The notes beneath the pieces were generated by a model. That model made no database searches, was not told where the DNA came from, and was given only the letters and a program-made list of their open reading frames with translations. From Candidatus Neomarinimicrobium atlanticum (GTDB lineage Bacteria > Fidelibacterota > Marinisomatia > Marinisomatales > Marinisomataceae), in contig AQSA01000022.1 of assembly GCA_000402815.1 (NCBI GenBank), positions 1 through 34,846 of the forward strand: 34,846 nt of DNA, in the 5' to 3' direction. Positions 23,538-32,428 of this stretch are shown here, piece by piece (the first letter of the stretch is position 1; each line of letters opens with the position of its first letter). The translations under genes were made by a program, and so were the position numbers.

Positions 23538-25215
23538 AATAATTATCTTTATGGTAATTGGCTATGCAGTCATTGCGCTAGTAGCTAATTATCAGCTCAA
23601 TTCGATTACAAATGAATCTAGGCCTCATGGCTCTCAGACAGATACACCTGAATTAACGCGCAATAACTATTTAATGGGATTTTTAAATGAATATCGCAGT
23701 TCATATGATGTAACCTATTATGATATCAACATAGATTTTAATATTGAACAAAAATCAATTGATGGATTTGTAACCATTAAAGCAAAAAGTCTTGATGATA
23801 TTGATACTCTGCAAGTAGATCTAGCTAAAAATTTAAATATTAAGAAAATTACTCATCAAAACAGTTCTGTAGAATATAGTCGAGAAGAAGATGCTGTCAT
23901 GATATTCTTTAATAACACTATAGATAAAGATACATTATTTGATTTCACAGTGCATTATAATGGAATACCTCAAAGCGCTGATAATCCACCTTGGTCAGGA
24001 GGATTCACATGGTCTAAAGATAAGAACGATAGAGATTGGGTAGCGGTTTCTTGTGAAGGAGAAGGTGCAAGAATTTGGTGGCCTAATAAAGATCATATAT
24101 CTGAAGAACCTGATAGTGTTAGAATGGCTTTCACTGTACCGTCTGATTTAATGAGCATTGCTAATGGCCAATTAAGAAGTGTAGTAGAAAAAGAAGATGA
24201 CAAAACTACCTATGAATGGTTTGTTAACAATCCGATTAACAATTATAATATCTCTGTTCAAATCGGAAACTATGTTGCTGTTCAAGATACATTTATAAAA
24301 GAAAACACAATACATTATATGAATCATTATGTTTTAGACTATAATAAAGAAGTTGCACAAAACTATTTCCCACAGTCAAAAGAAGTCATTCGGTTTTATG
24401 AAAAATATTTTGGAGACTACCAATGGTGGGATGATGGATATAAACTAATTGAAGCTCCATATCTAGGAATGGAACATCAGTCAGCTGTAACCTATGGCAA
24501 CGGATTTAGTATCTATAATGGCGTTAGAAGCGACAGTTGGGCTATGTATGGAGTAATTGATCCACTCATTATACATGAGAGTGGGCATGAATGGTTTGGA
24601 AATAGTGTAACAGCAATTGACCCAACACATATTTGGATTCATGAAGGATTACAAGTTTATTCTGAAGCATTATACTTTGAAGATAAATTCAATAGTTATC
24701 CAGTAGGTGTTGATTACTTAAAAAGTATTAAATCAAGGATTCAAAATAAAATTCCTATTGTAGGTCCAGAAGATGAAAATTATTGGGCTTTAAATGGTGA
24801 CACTTATATGAAAGGTGCTTGGGTAATGCATACTTTGAGGAGCGCTATAAATGATGACTCTGTTTGGTTTGCAATTTTAAAAGAATTTATGGTGGAAAAT
24901 GCAAAAGGGCATGTTAGTACAGAAGATTTCTTTTCAAAAGTAAGAGAAAAGACTGGTATTGATTATACATATTTTTCAGAGCAATATTTTTATACTCCAA
25001 ATCAACCTGAGTTAGAATACTATCAAACAGATTCTAATTTTTATTATAAATGGAACAATGCTAATGATAATTTTGTTATGCCAATGGATTTACTAGTAAA
25101 TGGGATTGAACAAAGAGTTTTACCTAAAAAAGAATTCCAATCATTTGATATAAAAAAACATTCAACTATTGAAGTGATGGATTGGAAATTTTATATAAAG
25201 CCGATTCAAAAATAA
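23521..25215 (+). CDS. Membrane-anchored M1-family aminopeptidase
   Basis: 564 residues. Zinc site HESGH at 352-356 with E375 eighteen residues on (HExxH-x18-E, gluzincin type), and the substrate-amino-terminus motif GMEHQ (GAMEN equivalent) upstream. An N-terminal hydrophobic helix (residues 4-24) anchors it or serves as signal, so it should work in the periplasm. It lacks the long C-terminal helical domain of classical 850-residue enzymes and resembles compact M1 peptidases of Bacteroidetes-type bacteria. A longer frame from 23437 lies in the small membrane-protein gene; ATG at 23521 gives a normal signal sequence. It is convergent with gmhA. Its link with the sulfotransferase pair is only positional. 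Confidence 0.88.
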   Translation: MKKKYKIIIFMVIGYAVIALVANYQLNSITNESRPHGSQTDTPELTRNNYLMGFLNEYRSSYDVTYYDINIDFNIEQKSIDGFVTIKAKSLDDIDTLQVDLAKNLNIKKITHQNSSVEYSREEDAVMIFFNNTIDKDTLFDFTVHYNGIPQSADNPPWSGGFTWSKDKNDRDWVAVSCEGEGARIWWPNKDHISEEPDSVRMAFTVPSDLMSIANGQLRSVVEKEDDKTTYEWFVNNPINNYNISVQIGNYVAVQDTFIKENTIHYMNHYVLDYNKEVAQNYFPQSKEVIRFYEKYFGDYQWWDDGYKLIEAPYLGMEHQSAVTYGNGFSIYNGVRSDSWAMYGVIDPLIIHESGHEWFGNSVTAIDPTHIWIHEGLQVYSEALYFEDKFNSYPVGVDYLKSIKSRIQNKIPIVGPEDENYWALNGDTYMKGAWVMHTLRSAINDDSVWFAILKEFMVENAKGHVSTEDFFSKVREKTGIDYTYFSEQYFYTPNQPELEYYQTDSNFYYKWNNANDNFVMPMDLLVNGIEQRVLPKKEFQSFDIKKHSTIEVMDWKFYIKPIQK

Positions 25216-25244
25216 TAATATCAAACGGTATAGTATATTATGAC

Positions 25245-25802
25245 CTATAAAGACTTTTCAACAATATCACAAAGTATATGCCCAACTAAGATATGTATTT
25301 CTTGAATACGTTGCGTGCTATTAGTAGCAATGTTTATATTAATATCAGAATATTTGTTCAGCATACCTCCATCATTTCCCGTTAAAGAGATTACCTTAAG
25401 TTTATTTAAATGAGCAAATTGTGCAGCTTTTACAATATTAGAAGAATTTCCACTTGTTGATAGCCCAATCAAAATATCTCCAGATATGCTCAATGCTTCT
25501 AATTGTCGAACAAATACGTTATCAAATGAATCATCATTAGACCAAGCTGTAATAAATGCCGTATCAACATTTAGACATATAGATTTAAAAGGCTTAATTT
25601 TTTTTTGGTACATTCCCCCTACAAGCTCCGCAGAAAGATGATTGGCTTGAGATGCACTTCCTCCATTGCCACACCAAAATATTGTTTTTCCTTTATTGAT
25701 AGCATTTAAAACAATATTAGAAGCTGAATTAATTAGATCTTTATCAACAAGCTGTAAAACTTCAGAATGATTTTGTATAGAGTTGTTTATTAGATCTTTC
25801 AT
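25245..25802 (-). CDS. gmhA: Phosphoheptose isomerase
   Basis: 185 residues, SIS-fold. CGNGGSASQANHLSAELVGG (residues about 43-62), GLSTSGNSSNIVKA and C-terminal QEIHILVGH, with the metal/catalytic Glu and His residues, match GmhA, which turns sedoheptulose 7-phosphate into D-glycero-D-manno-heptose 7-phosphate. The ATG overlaps the kinase stop (ATGA). Last gene of the minus-strand heptose operon. Confidence 0.9.
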   Translation of the reverse strand: MKDLINNSIQNHSEVLQLVDKDLINSASNIVLNAINKGKTIFWCGNGGSASQANHLSAELVGGMYQKKIKPFKSICLNVDTAFITAWSNDDSFDNVFVRQLEALSISGDILIGLSTSGNSSNIVKAAQFAHLNKLKVISLTGNDGGMLNKYSDININIATNSTQRIQEIHILVGHILCDIVEKSL

Positions 25803-26710
25803 CTATTTAGCTTAATATAATTATTAATCTCATCAATAGTAACAGTTGCAGTGCCAAGCTTACTGACAACAATTCCAGCTGCAGTATTAGCAATTTTAGC
25901 AGATAATTCGATATCTTTAGTTTTAGCGTAAGCTATAGATAGAGCAGCAATTGCGGTATCTCCCGCTCCTGTGACATCTGTATTTTCAACCGAATGAGCT
26001 GCAATATGTTTTACAAAATTATTTTTTCCTACAATAGTCATACCTTTAGAACCTTTTTTTGCAATTACATAATTAAAATTATATTTTCCAATGAGTTCGT
26101 TGCAAGCGTTTACAATCGATTGATCATTTTGAATTTTAATTTTAGTAGCCCTCTGCAATTCATGAAGATTGGGAGTGATGATATGCGCTTTTTCATATTT
26201 AGAAAAATCATCTTTTTTAGGATCTACTATCACAATATTTGTATCAATATCTGCATTTTTTATTACGCCTTTATTATAATCTGATAATATACAAGCATGA
26301 TAATTTTGAAGATTTTTAGATAGAAAACTAGGTATTGAGTCTATTATTTTTTCTGTATCTAGCCTAGCAACTTGTTTTCCATTAGAATAAATCCTTTGTT
26401 TTAACGTAGTAGGATAATTTTTAATTATTTCTATACCATTTATATCTATGCCCTTATTTTTTAAAAGTAAAAGCAATCTTTCCCCCCAAATATCATCTCC
26501 TACAACTCCTAAACATGTTACATCTGCGCCCATAGCGCGCAGATTCATAGCAACATTTCCTGCACCTCCGGGTATTGAGTATTCTTTGTTTGGCGTTACT
26601 ACTGGAACAGGCGCTTCTGGAGAAATTCTATTTGATGTACCTATGATATAGTGGTCAATCATGAAATCTCCAATCAATAAGACTTTAATATCTGAAAAAT
26701 CTAAATTCAT
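25799..26710 (-). CDS. hldA: D-glycero-D-manno-heptose-7-phosphate kinase
   Basis: 303 residues of PfkB/ribokinase fold, equal to domain I of HldE (RfaE). The opening LIGDFMIDHYIIGTSNRISPEAPVPV is highly specific, followed by GGAGNVAMNLRAMGADV, DPKKDDFSKY and the catalytic TGAGDT. It phosphorylates heptose 7-phosphate at C1. The nucleotidyltransferase domain II is absent, so this is the single-domain HldA form and a separate HldC would be needed. It overlaps gpmA and gmhA by four bases each. Confidence 0.9.
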   Translation of the reverse strand: MNLDFSDIKVLLIGDFMIDHYIIGTSNRISPEAPVPVVTPNKEYSIPGGAGNVAMNLRAMGADVTCLGVVGDDIWGERLLLLLKNKGIDINGIEIIKNYPTTLKQRIYSNGKQVARLDTEKIIDSIPSFLSKNLQNYHACILSDYNKGVIKNADIDTNIVIVDPKKDDFSKYEKAHIITPNLHELQRATKIKIQNDQSIVNACNELIGKYNFNYVIAKKGSKGMTIVGKNNFVKHIAAHSVENTDVTGAGDTAIAALSIAYAKTKDIELSAKIANTAAGIVVSKLGTATVTIDEINNYIKLNR

Positions 26711-27450
26711 TGTGATTTGCCCTGATTAAGCACGAGAGCTTGTTTTTCTTTTAATTCAGTTTCATTAATTAAATATTTTTTTTCTACCGTATCTAATTTT
26801 TGACTCAATGTATATACTAATGGAACACCAGTAGGAATATTTACTGATGTAATTTGTTCAGCTGATAATTTATCTAAAATTTTAATAATAGCTCTTAAAG
26901 AATTGCTATGTGCTACGATAAGATGGTTACCACCCATTTTAGTAATATGGTTTACATATTTCCCCCAAAATGGCTGTAGTCGATCAATTACATCTTTTAA
27001 GCTTTCTCCAACTGGAAGTTCACCTTCAATATTTTTGAACTTGCTGTTTAATTTTGGATGACGTTGATCATTAATTTCTAGTGATGGAGGAGAGATATCA
27101 TAGCTTCTTCGCCATATATGCACCTGATCTTCACCATATTTTTTAGCGGTTTCAGACTTATTTAATCCTTCTAGTGCTCCATAATGTCTTTCATTTAAAC
27201 GCCAATCACATTGAATATTTTCTTTAGGAAAATTAATAATATCAGTTACAATATCTGTAGTCTCAATAGCCCTATTTAATATGGAGGTATAAACACTTCC
27301 TATTTTAATATTCATTTTATATAATTTCTCACCAGAGAAAGTCGCTTCTTCAATTCCTTTATTAGTGAGAGATACATCTTTCCATCCAGTGAATCTATTT
27401 TCTAAATTCCATTGACTCTCACCATGTCTTAATAGAATTAATTTAATCAT
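26707..27450 (-). CDS. gpmA: 2,3-bisphosphoglycerate-dependent phosphoglycerate mutase
   Basis: 247 residues, the normal dPGM length. LLRHGESQWNLENRFTGW contains the phosphorylated His H9; RLNERHYGALEG and AHSNSLRAI (usually AHGNSLR) complete the site. It interconverts 3- and 2-phosphoglycerate in glycolysis. Its place between the sugar transferase (one-base gap) and the heptose kinase (ATGA overlap) is unusual for a glycolytic gene and may be no more than shared transcription. Confidence 0.92.
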   Translation of the reverse strand: MIKLILLRHGESQWNLENRFTGWKDVSLTNKGIEEATFSGEKLYKMNIKIGSVYTSILNRAIETTDIVTDIINFPKENIQCDWRLNERHYGALEGLNKSETAKKYGEDQVHIWRRSYDISPPSLEINDQRHPKLNSKFKNIEGELPVGESLKDVIDRLQPFWGKYVNHITKMGGNHLIVAHSNSLRAIIKILDKLSAEQITSVNIPTGVPLVYTLSQKLDTVEKKYLINETELKEKQALVLNQGKSQ

Positions 27451-27451
27451 A

Positions 27452-28006
27452 CTAATGTTTTATTTCCGTTCTTAATAATACTACCTTAATAGTCATTATT
27501 AAAATTTTTATATCAAGTAAAAAACTTTTATTTAGCATATAGTAGTGATCCAGTTCAACTTTTTTTTCGAATGAATTTAAATCCCTTCCATTTACTTGAG
27601 CCCATCCAGTAATGCCAGGAACTAATTGATCTACGCCTTTTTCTTCTCTCATTTTTTTTACCATTTCTTCATTTTTTATCATAGATGGTCGAGGGCCAAT
27701 AAATTTCATATCACCCTTAATAATATTTAAGAGTTGAGGAAGTTCATCTATACTAAATTTTCTTAAAAATTTACCACTTTTTAATATATAATTTTTTGCA
27801 TTTTCAAATTCTTCGGTTGGTATTTCAGGCGAATGATTTTTCATTGTTCGAAATTTATAAAAGCTAAATTCTTTGTGATTTTTACCATATTTTTTTTGTA
27901 TATATATAATTGGGAAGCCATCATTTATGATTATTATTAACGATACTAGCCAAAATATTGGTTGTAGTAGTATTAACATAAATAAAGCTATTAATTTTTG
28001 AATCAT
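27452..28006 (-). CDS. Initiating polyprenyl-phosphate sugar-phosphate transferase (PglC/WbaP C-domain type)
   Basis: 184 residues, the small monotopic form. A re-entrant hydrophobic N-terminus (about 5-28), then FYKFRTMKN, IDELPQLLNIIKGDMKFIGPRP and PGITGWAQVNGRD are the full signature of bacterial sugar transferases. It loads the first sugar phosphate on undecaprenyl phosphate, so it is the likely first step of the polymer built by the locus. First gene of the minus-strand operon with gpmA, hldA and gmhA. Confidence 0.9.
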   Translation of the reverse strand: MIQKLIALFMLILLQPIFWLVSLIIIINDGFPIIYIQKKYGKNHKEFSFYKFRTMKNHSPEIPTEEFENAKNYILKSGKFLRKFSIDELPQLLNIIKGDMKFIGPRPSMIKNEEMVKKMREEKGVDQLVPGITGWAQVNGRDLNSFEKKVELDHYYMLNKSFLLDIKILIMTIKVVLLRTEIKH

Positions 28007-28095
28007 AAGAAATAAATTTTAACGATGTATTTTCGATTTAAAAAGTATATTTTAAACTAGTAAAATAAATTTATTATAAAGGAAAATTATAAAAC

Positions 28096-28761
28096 ATGAG
28101 TTTAATAAAAAAAACATTATTAAGATTAATTTTTTCATCATCCTTGTTAACTATTATTTATCAATTTTTTTTTAGAGCTCCTGCCAGTATTTTTAATATT
28201 TTTAATTTTTATAAGAGTGATAAAAGAATTCTTCAAGAATTTTATTTGAACCACAAAATACATACTGATAATAATATAAAATCTCTTGATTTGGGTTGTG
28301 GTCCAAATCCTTCTAATCCATTTCTTTCAGATTCTTTATCAGGCTTAGATTTATATGAAGACCTTAACAGGAGTATATATAAATGCAATCTAGGTTTTGA
28401 TAGAATTCCTTTTGAGGATAACAGTTTCGAGTATATTACTGCATTTGATTTAATTGAACATATTCCAAGACATTCTTATGATGGGAATAAGCATCTTACA
28501 CCATTTATTTTTCTAATGAATGAAATACATAGAGTACTAAAAAAAGATGGTGTTTTTTTATCTTTTACACCAGTTTATCCTTTTCTTGGATCTTTTCAAG
28601 ATCCGACTCATAACAACATAATTACTTTTGATACCTATGAATATTATTTTTCAGAAAATAAGCATACCATAGCTTCACATTATGGAATTGAAACTAATTT
28701 TAAGATAAGAAGCCAAAAGCTTTTCAGAGAGCATTTAATATCAGTGTTACAAAAAAAATAA
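28096..28761 (+). CDS. SAM-dependent methyltransferase (type 11-like)
   Basis: 221 residues. Motif I is SLDLGCGPNP (about 64-73), then LDLYEDL (acidic second-strand end), FEDNSFEYITAFDLIEHIPR and VLKKDGVFLSFTP, the standard class I fold. The N-terminal 35 residues are hydrophobic or basic and may touch the membrane. Substrate unknown; a glycan or lipid-linked sugar is likely from context. It is divergent from the sugar-transferase gene and ends one base from the convergent methyltransferase. Confidence 0.8.
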   Translation: MSLIKKTLLRLIFSSSLLTIIYQFFFRAPASIFNIFNFYKSDKRILQEFYLNHKIHTDNNIKSLDLGCGPNPSNPFLSDSLSGLDLYEDLNRSIYKCNLGFDRIPFEDNSFEYITAFDLIEHIPRHSYDGNKHLTPFIFLMNEIHRVLKKDGVFLSFTPVYPFLGSFQDPTHNNIITFDTYEYYFSENKHTIASHYGIETNFKIRSQKLFREHLISVLQKK

Positions 28762-28762
28762 A

Positions 28763-29725
28763 TTAGAGCTTTCTAATCCACAAAGAACCAGGTTGAGAAT
28801 CCTTATATTTTTTTAAAATAGGAAACTTGCTGGATATTAAATCCCAATTATTATTTTTTAAATAATTTAGAGAACCGATTATCTCAAAATCTGTATTATA
28901 CATTAAAAAAGCTTCAACTAAATATTGCTCATTCCACAATACATGATTATTAATCCAGTACTTAGGATAGTTTTTTGGTGTAAAAATATCATGAATATGA
29001 ATTATTACTCCCGAATTTAATGAAGGTAAAATATTCTGAATTTCGTATAAAACATCTCCTTCAGGTCTAATAATATGGGACGAATCAATAAAAAGAATAT
29101 CATTTTTTTGAAGCTTATTAAAGTAACTAATTTCAACGTCTTCAATTTTTTTCTTTAAAATATTTACAGGTAATTTTTCAATTAACTTATACTCATATGG
29201 TTCGATACAGGACAACTCACAATTATAATCTTTGTTATTATCTTTGTTTTTTTGAATAGCATTTAAAACCATTCTTGTTGAATGGCCCGATCCAATTTCA
29301 ATAATTGATTGAGGTTTTAATTTTCTAATAATAGAGTAAAGAAACTCCGAATCTCCCATTTCAAAAGATTTATTATTGTAAAAAAAATCTATTTCATTTT
29401 CTTTTGATAGAGAAAAATTAATCAATTCATTTTCATAATCGAATGAAGATAGTAGCTTAATCTGAGTTTCAACGTTTAAGTTTAGACCATGAATATTCCT
29501 ATCTTCTTCATATTTTTTTGAGAGATGTTTTTTAGGATTAATCAAAGGCTCATAATAATGGTCATGTATAGGTAGCAACCCAATCTTATTAAAAATAGAT
29601 TTACTAATAATCATTCTATTTATACCAATTCTTCTAATTAGCTTAAGCCAAAATGTAGATAAAATTGTTAATGGAAATAGTATCAAATCCATGAACTGCA
29701 ATGATATAATTAGCAACCTTTTCAT
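28763..29725 (-). CDS. SAM-dependent methyltransferase (Methyltransf_24-like)
   Basis: 320 residues. An N-terminal hydrophobic helix (about 8-26), a linker with DHYYEPLINPK, then motif I IIEIGSGHSTRM (about 140-151), LSCIEPYEY and DILFIDSSHI, followed by HIHDIFTPKNYP. Such proteins occur in surface-glycan loci and probably methylate sugar hydroxyls; the exact target is not visible. It lies 12 bases after ahcY on the same strand, so the gene could be co-transcribed with the methyl-cycle genes that remove its product. Confidence 0.78.
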   Translation of the reverse strand: MKRLLIISLQFMDLILFPLTILSTFWLKLIRRIGINRMIISKSIFNKIGLLPIHDHYYEPLINPKKHLSKKYEEDRNIHGLNLNVETQIKLLSSFDYENELINFSLSKENEIDFFYNNKSFEMGDSEFLYSIIRKLKPQSIIEIGSGHSTRMVLNAIQKNKDNNKDYNCELSCIEPYEYKLIEKLPVNILKKKIEDVEISYFNKLQKNDILFIDSSHIIRPEGDVLYEIQNILPSLNSGVIIHIHDIFTPKNYPKYWINNHVLWNEQYLVEAFLMYNTDFEIIGSLNYLKNNNWDLISSKFPILKKYKDSQPGSLWIRKL

Positions 29726-29737
29726 TTATTAGCTATT

Positions 29738-31162
29738 CTAATATCTATATTCATCTTTCTTAAATGGACCCTCAACCTTAACACCAATATAGTCTGCTTG
29801 ATCTTTTGTTAAGACCGTTAAATCAGCATCAAGATGTTTCAAGTGTAATCTAGCAACTTCTTCATCTAGCTCTTTAGGTAAGTTGTATAATTTAACTTCA
29901 GGCTTTTCTTTCGCTAAAAATAGCTGCGCTAGTACTTGATTTGCAAACGATGTCGACATAACAAAACTTGCATGCCCTGTAGCACACCCTAAATTTACTA
30001 ATCTACCTTCTGCTAGAAGAAATATTTGTTTTCCATCAGGAAAAGTATATCTATCATACTGAGGTTTAATTTGTTCTCTTTTAGCATCTGAATCATTTAG
30101 AGCATCTACTTGAATTTCATTATCAAAGTGACCAATATTACAAACAATAGCTTGATCTCTCATTTTTCTCATATCTTCAAGAGTAATAATATCTTTGTTT
30201 CCTGTAGTTGTCACAAATAGATGTCCTTTATCTAGAACGCTCTCAAGAGTTTTGACTTCGTATCCCTCCATCGCTGCCTGTAAGGCGCATATAGGGTCTA
30301 TTTCTGTAACAATTACTTTACAACCATATGATTTCATAGATTGAGCACAACCTTTACCAACATCTCCATATCCACATACTACAACAGTCTTACCAGCCAA
30401 CATAACTTCAGTAGAACGTTTAATACCATCTGCTAGTGATTCACGACAACCATAAAGGTTATCAAATTTGGATTTAGTTGCCGAGTCATTTACATTAAAG
30501 GCAGAAAAAAGAAGCTTTTTCTCTTGTTCCATTTGTACTAAACGAGCAACACCAGTAGTTGTTTCTTCTGAAACTCCAATAATATCTGGAACTATATTAT
30601 GCCAATGATTTCCATTTAGCTTGTGTACTTTTCTGATAAGTTTTTCTACTACTAGTTCTTCAGGGTTGGTTGTAGTTATTTCAGGGTAATTTCCATGTTC
30701 GTTAAAATAATTTTCTAATTCATATCCTTTATGGATAAGAAGAGTGGCATCTCCACCGTCGTCAACAATTAAGTTTGGTCCTAAATTACCATCAAAAGTA
30801 AGAGCTTGTAATGTGCACTCCCAATACTCTTCTAATGTTTCACCTTTCCATGCATACACCGGTGTACCAGTTTTTGCAATAGCAGCTGCCGCTTCATCTT
30901 GTGTTGAAAAAATATTACAACTTGCCCATCTTACATCAGCGCCTAAGTCTTTCAATGTTTCAATTAAAATCGCAGTTTCTGTAGTCATATGTAAAGATCC
31001 AGTTAATCTAAATCCTGCTAAAGGCTGTTTATCTGCATGTTGTTTTCTTAAAGACATTAATCCTGGCATTTCTTTTTCAGAAATATCAATTTGATATCTA
31101 CCTAGTTTAGATAGGCTCATATCTTTAACCTTATTAGGTAAAATTTCTACTACGTTGTTCAT
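29738..31162 (-). CDS. ahcY: S-adenosylhomocysteine hydrolase
   Basis: 474 residues from the chosen start. VKDMSLSKLGRYQIDISEKEMPGLMSLR opens the enzyme in two short conserved parts; later GVSEETTTGV, the NAD loop GYGDVGKGCA, and the C-terminal GPFKKDEYRY (Lys and Tyr contact NAD of the neighbouring subunit) are all present. It splits S-adenosylhomocysteine into adenosine and homocysteine. A longer frame from 31234 would add 24 residues; the ATG at 31160-31162 has GGAGA at a good distance and gives the normal length, so I prefer it. It follows metK in the operon. Confidence 0.95.
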   Translation of the reverse strand: MNNVVEILPNKVKDMSLSKLGRYQIDISEKEMPGLMSLRKQHADKQPLAGFRLTGSLHMTTETAILIETLKDLGADVRWASCNIFSTQDEAAAAIAKTGTPVYAWKGETLEEYWECTLQALTFDGNLGPNLIVDDGGDATLLIHKGYELENYFNEHGNYPEITTTNPEELVVEKLIRKVHKLNGNHWHNIVPDIIGVSEETTTGVARLVQMEQEKKLLFSAFNVNDSATKSKFDNLYGCRESLADGIKRSTEVMLAGKTVVVCGYGDVGKGCAQSMKSYGCKVIVTEIDPICALQAAMEGYEVKTLESVLDKGHLFVTTTGNKDIITLEDMRKMRDQAIVCNIGHFDNEIQVDALNDSDAKREQIKPQYDRYTFPDGKQIFLLAEGRLVNLGCATGHASFVMSTSFANQVLAQLFLAKEKPEVKLYNLPKELDEEVARLHLKHLDADLTVLTKDQADYIGVKVEGPFKKDEYRY

Positions 31163-31257
31163 ACTTTCTCCAGCATTTTTAATTACTTTTTTAATTATAA
31201 CACTATTATCGCTATTCAAATTTGCTACTCTCATCTTTATCCCTTATTTAACTTCAC

Positions 31258-32418
31258 TTAATTGGTCATTAATATATCAGATAAATCTGTTTTTTCCCAA
31301 GTAAAATTAAGGCCACTTCTTCCAAAGTGTCCATATGCCGCAGTATCTTGGTAAATAGGTCTTTTAAGTTGTAGTGCATTAATCAGATTCTTTGGTCTTA
31401 AATCAAAGTGTTTTCTGACTAACGATTCAAGTTCTTTAGCAGGCATATCGCTTGTTCCAAAAGTGTCTATACTTATAGACGTTGGTTCCGCTACTCCTAT
31501 AGCATATGAAACTTGAATTTCACAATAATCAGCTAATCCTGCTGCAACGATATTTTTAGCAACATATCTTGATGCATAGGCAGCAGATCTGTCTACTTTC
31601 GATGGATCTTTTCCAGAAAAAGCTCCACCACCATGTCTAGCCATTCCACCATAGGTATCAACTATAATTTTTCTTCCAGTTAGACCACAATCACCCACAG
31701 GCCCACCAATAACAAAATTTCCAGTTGGATTGATAAAGATTTTTGTTTCAGATGTAATCCAATTACTAGGAACTATAGGTGTAATGATGTGTTTAAATAC
31801 CTCATCATAAATTTCTTTATGAGATATACCTTCATCATGTTGAGTAGATAGTACTATAGCAGAAAGCCCTTTAATTGTTTTTCCATTATCACCATACTCA
31901 ACACTAACTTGACTTTTTGCATCAGGTCTCAGCCATGGAAGTAAACCACTTTTTCTTACTTCGGATTGTTTTTTTACTAGTTTATGAGAAAGATCAATTG
32001 GAGCTGGCATTAAAGACTCTGTTTCTTTGCATGCATAACCAAACATTAATCCTTGATCTCCAGCACCTTGGTTTAGATCTTCACCTTCACCTTCATTTAC
32101 ACCTTGAGCAATATCAGGAGATTGTTTTGTAATATGGTTCTCAAATTTACAAGTACTTCCATTAAAACCTAATACATCATCATTATAACCAATTTCATTT
32201 ATTACATTCCTTACAACACTTTCTAAGTCTGGATTCCCTTTTGATGTAATCTCTCCAGCGATAACAACTAAGTTATTTTTTACTAATGTTTCACAAGCGA
32301 CACGACTTTCTGGATCTTCTTTTAAGTATGCATCTAATACAGCATCAGACACTTGATCGCATACTTTGTCTGGATGTCCTTCTGATACTGATTCTGAGGT
32401 AAAGATATAGTCTTTCAT
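31258..32418 (-). CDS. metK: S-adenosylmethionine synthetase
   Basis: 386 residues, standard length. FTSESVSEGHPDKVCDQ (His for catalysis), the signature GAGDQGLMFGYA, GGPVGDCGLTGRKII and HGGGAFSGKDPSKVDRSAAY are complete. It makes SAM from methionine and ATP. A strong ribosome site (AGGAG) precedes the ATG. Ten bases separate it from metF. An acidic run EGEGED just before the GAGDQG signature is a small family-variable loop. Confidence 0.97.
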   Translation of the reverse strand: MKDYIFTSESVSEGHPDKVCDQVSDAVLDAYLKEDPESRVACETLVKNNLVVIAGEITSKGNPDLESVVRNVINEIGYNDDVLGFNGSTCKFENHITKQSPDIAQGVNEGEGEDLNQGAGDQGLMFGYACKETESLMPAPIDLSHKLVKKQSEVRKSGLLPWLRPDAKSQVSVEYGDNGKTIKGLSAIVLSTQHDEGISHKEIYDEVFKHIITPIVPSNWITSETKIFINPTGNFVIGGPVGDCGLTGRKIIVDTYGGMARHGGGAFSGKDPSKVDRSAAYASRYVAKNIVAAGLADYCEIQVSYAIGVAEPTSISIDTFGTSDMPAKELESLVRKHFDLRPKNLINALQLKRPIYQDTAAYGHFGRSGLNFTWEKTDLSDILMTN

Positions 32419-32428
32419 TTTATTTCTC

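Noticed and set aside
30744..31094. Plus-strand reading frame opposite ahcY
   Set aside because: The opposite strand encodes a highly conserved enzyme; the predicted peptide has no family features.
31163..31257. SAM or SAH riboswitch between metK and ahcY
   Set aside because: The interval is at most 95 bases, partly open frame, and shows no riboswitch core; any such element would be expected before metH, outside the window.
31917..32132. Plus-strand frame with a Leu-His repeat opposite metK
   Set aside because: It is the antisense of the acidic loop of MetK, not a gene.
32419..32428. Promoter between metF and metK
   Set aside because: Only ten bases separate the genes and they hold the metK ribosome site.
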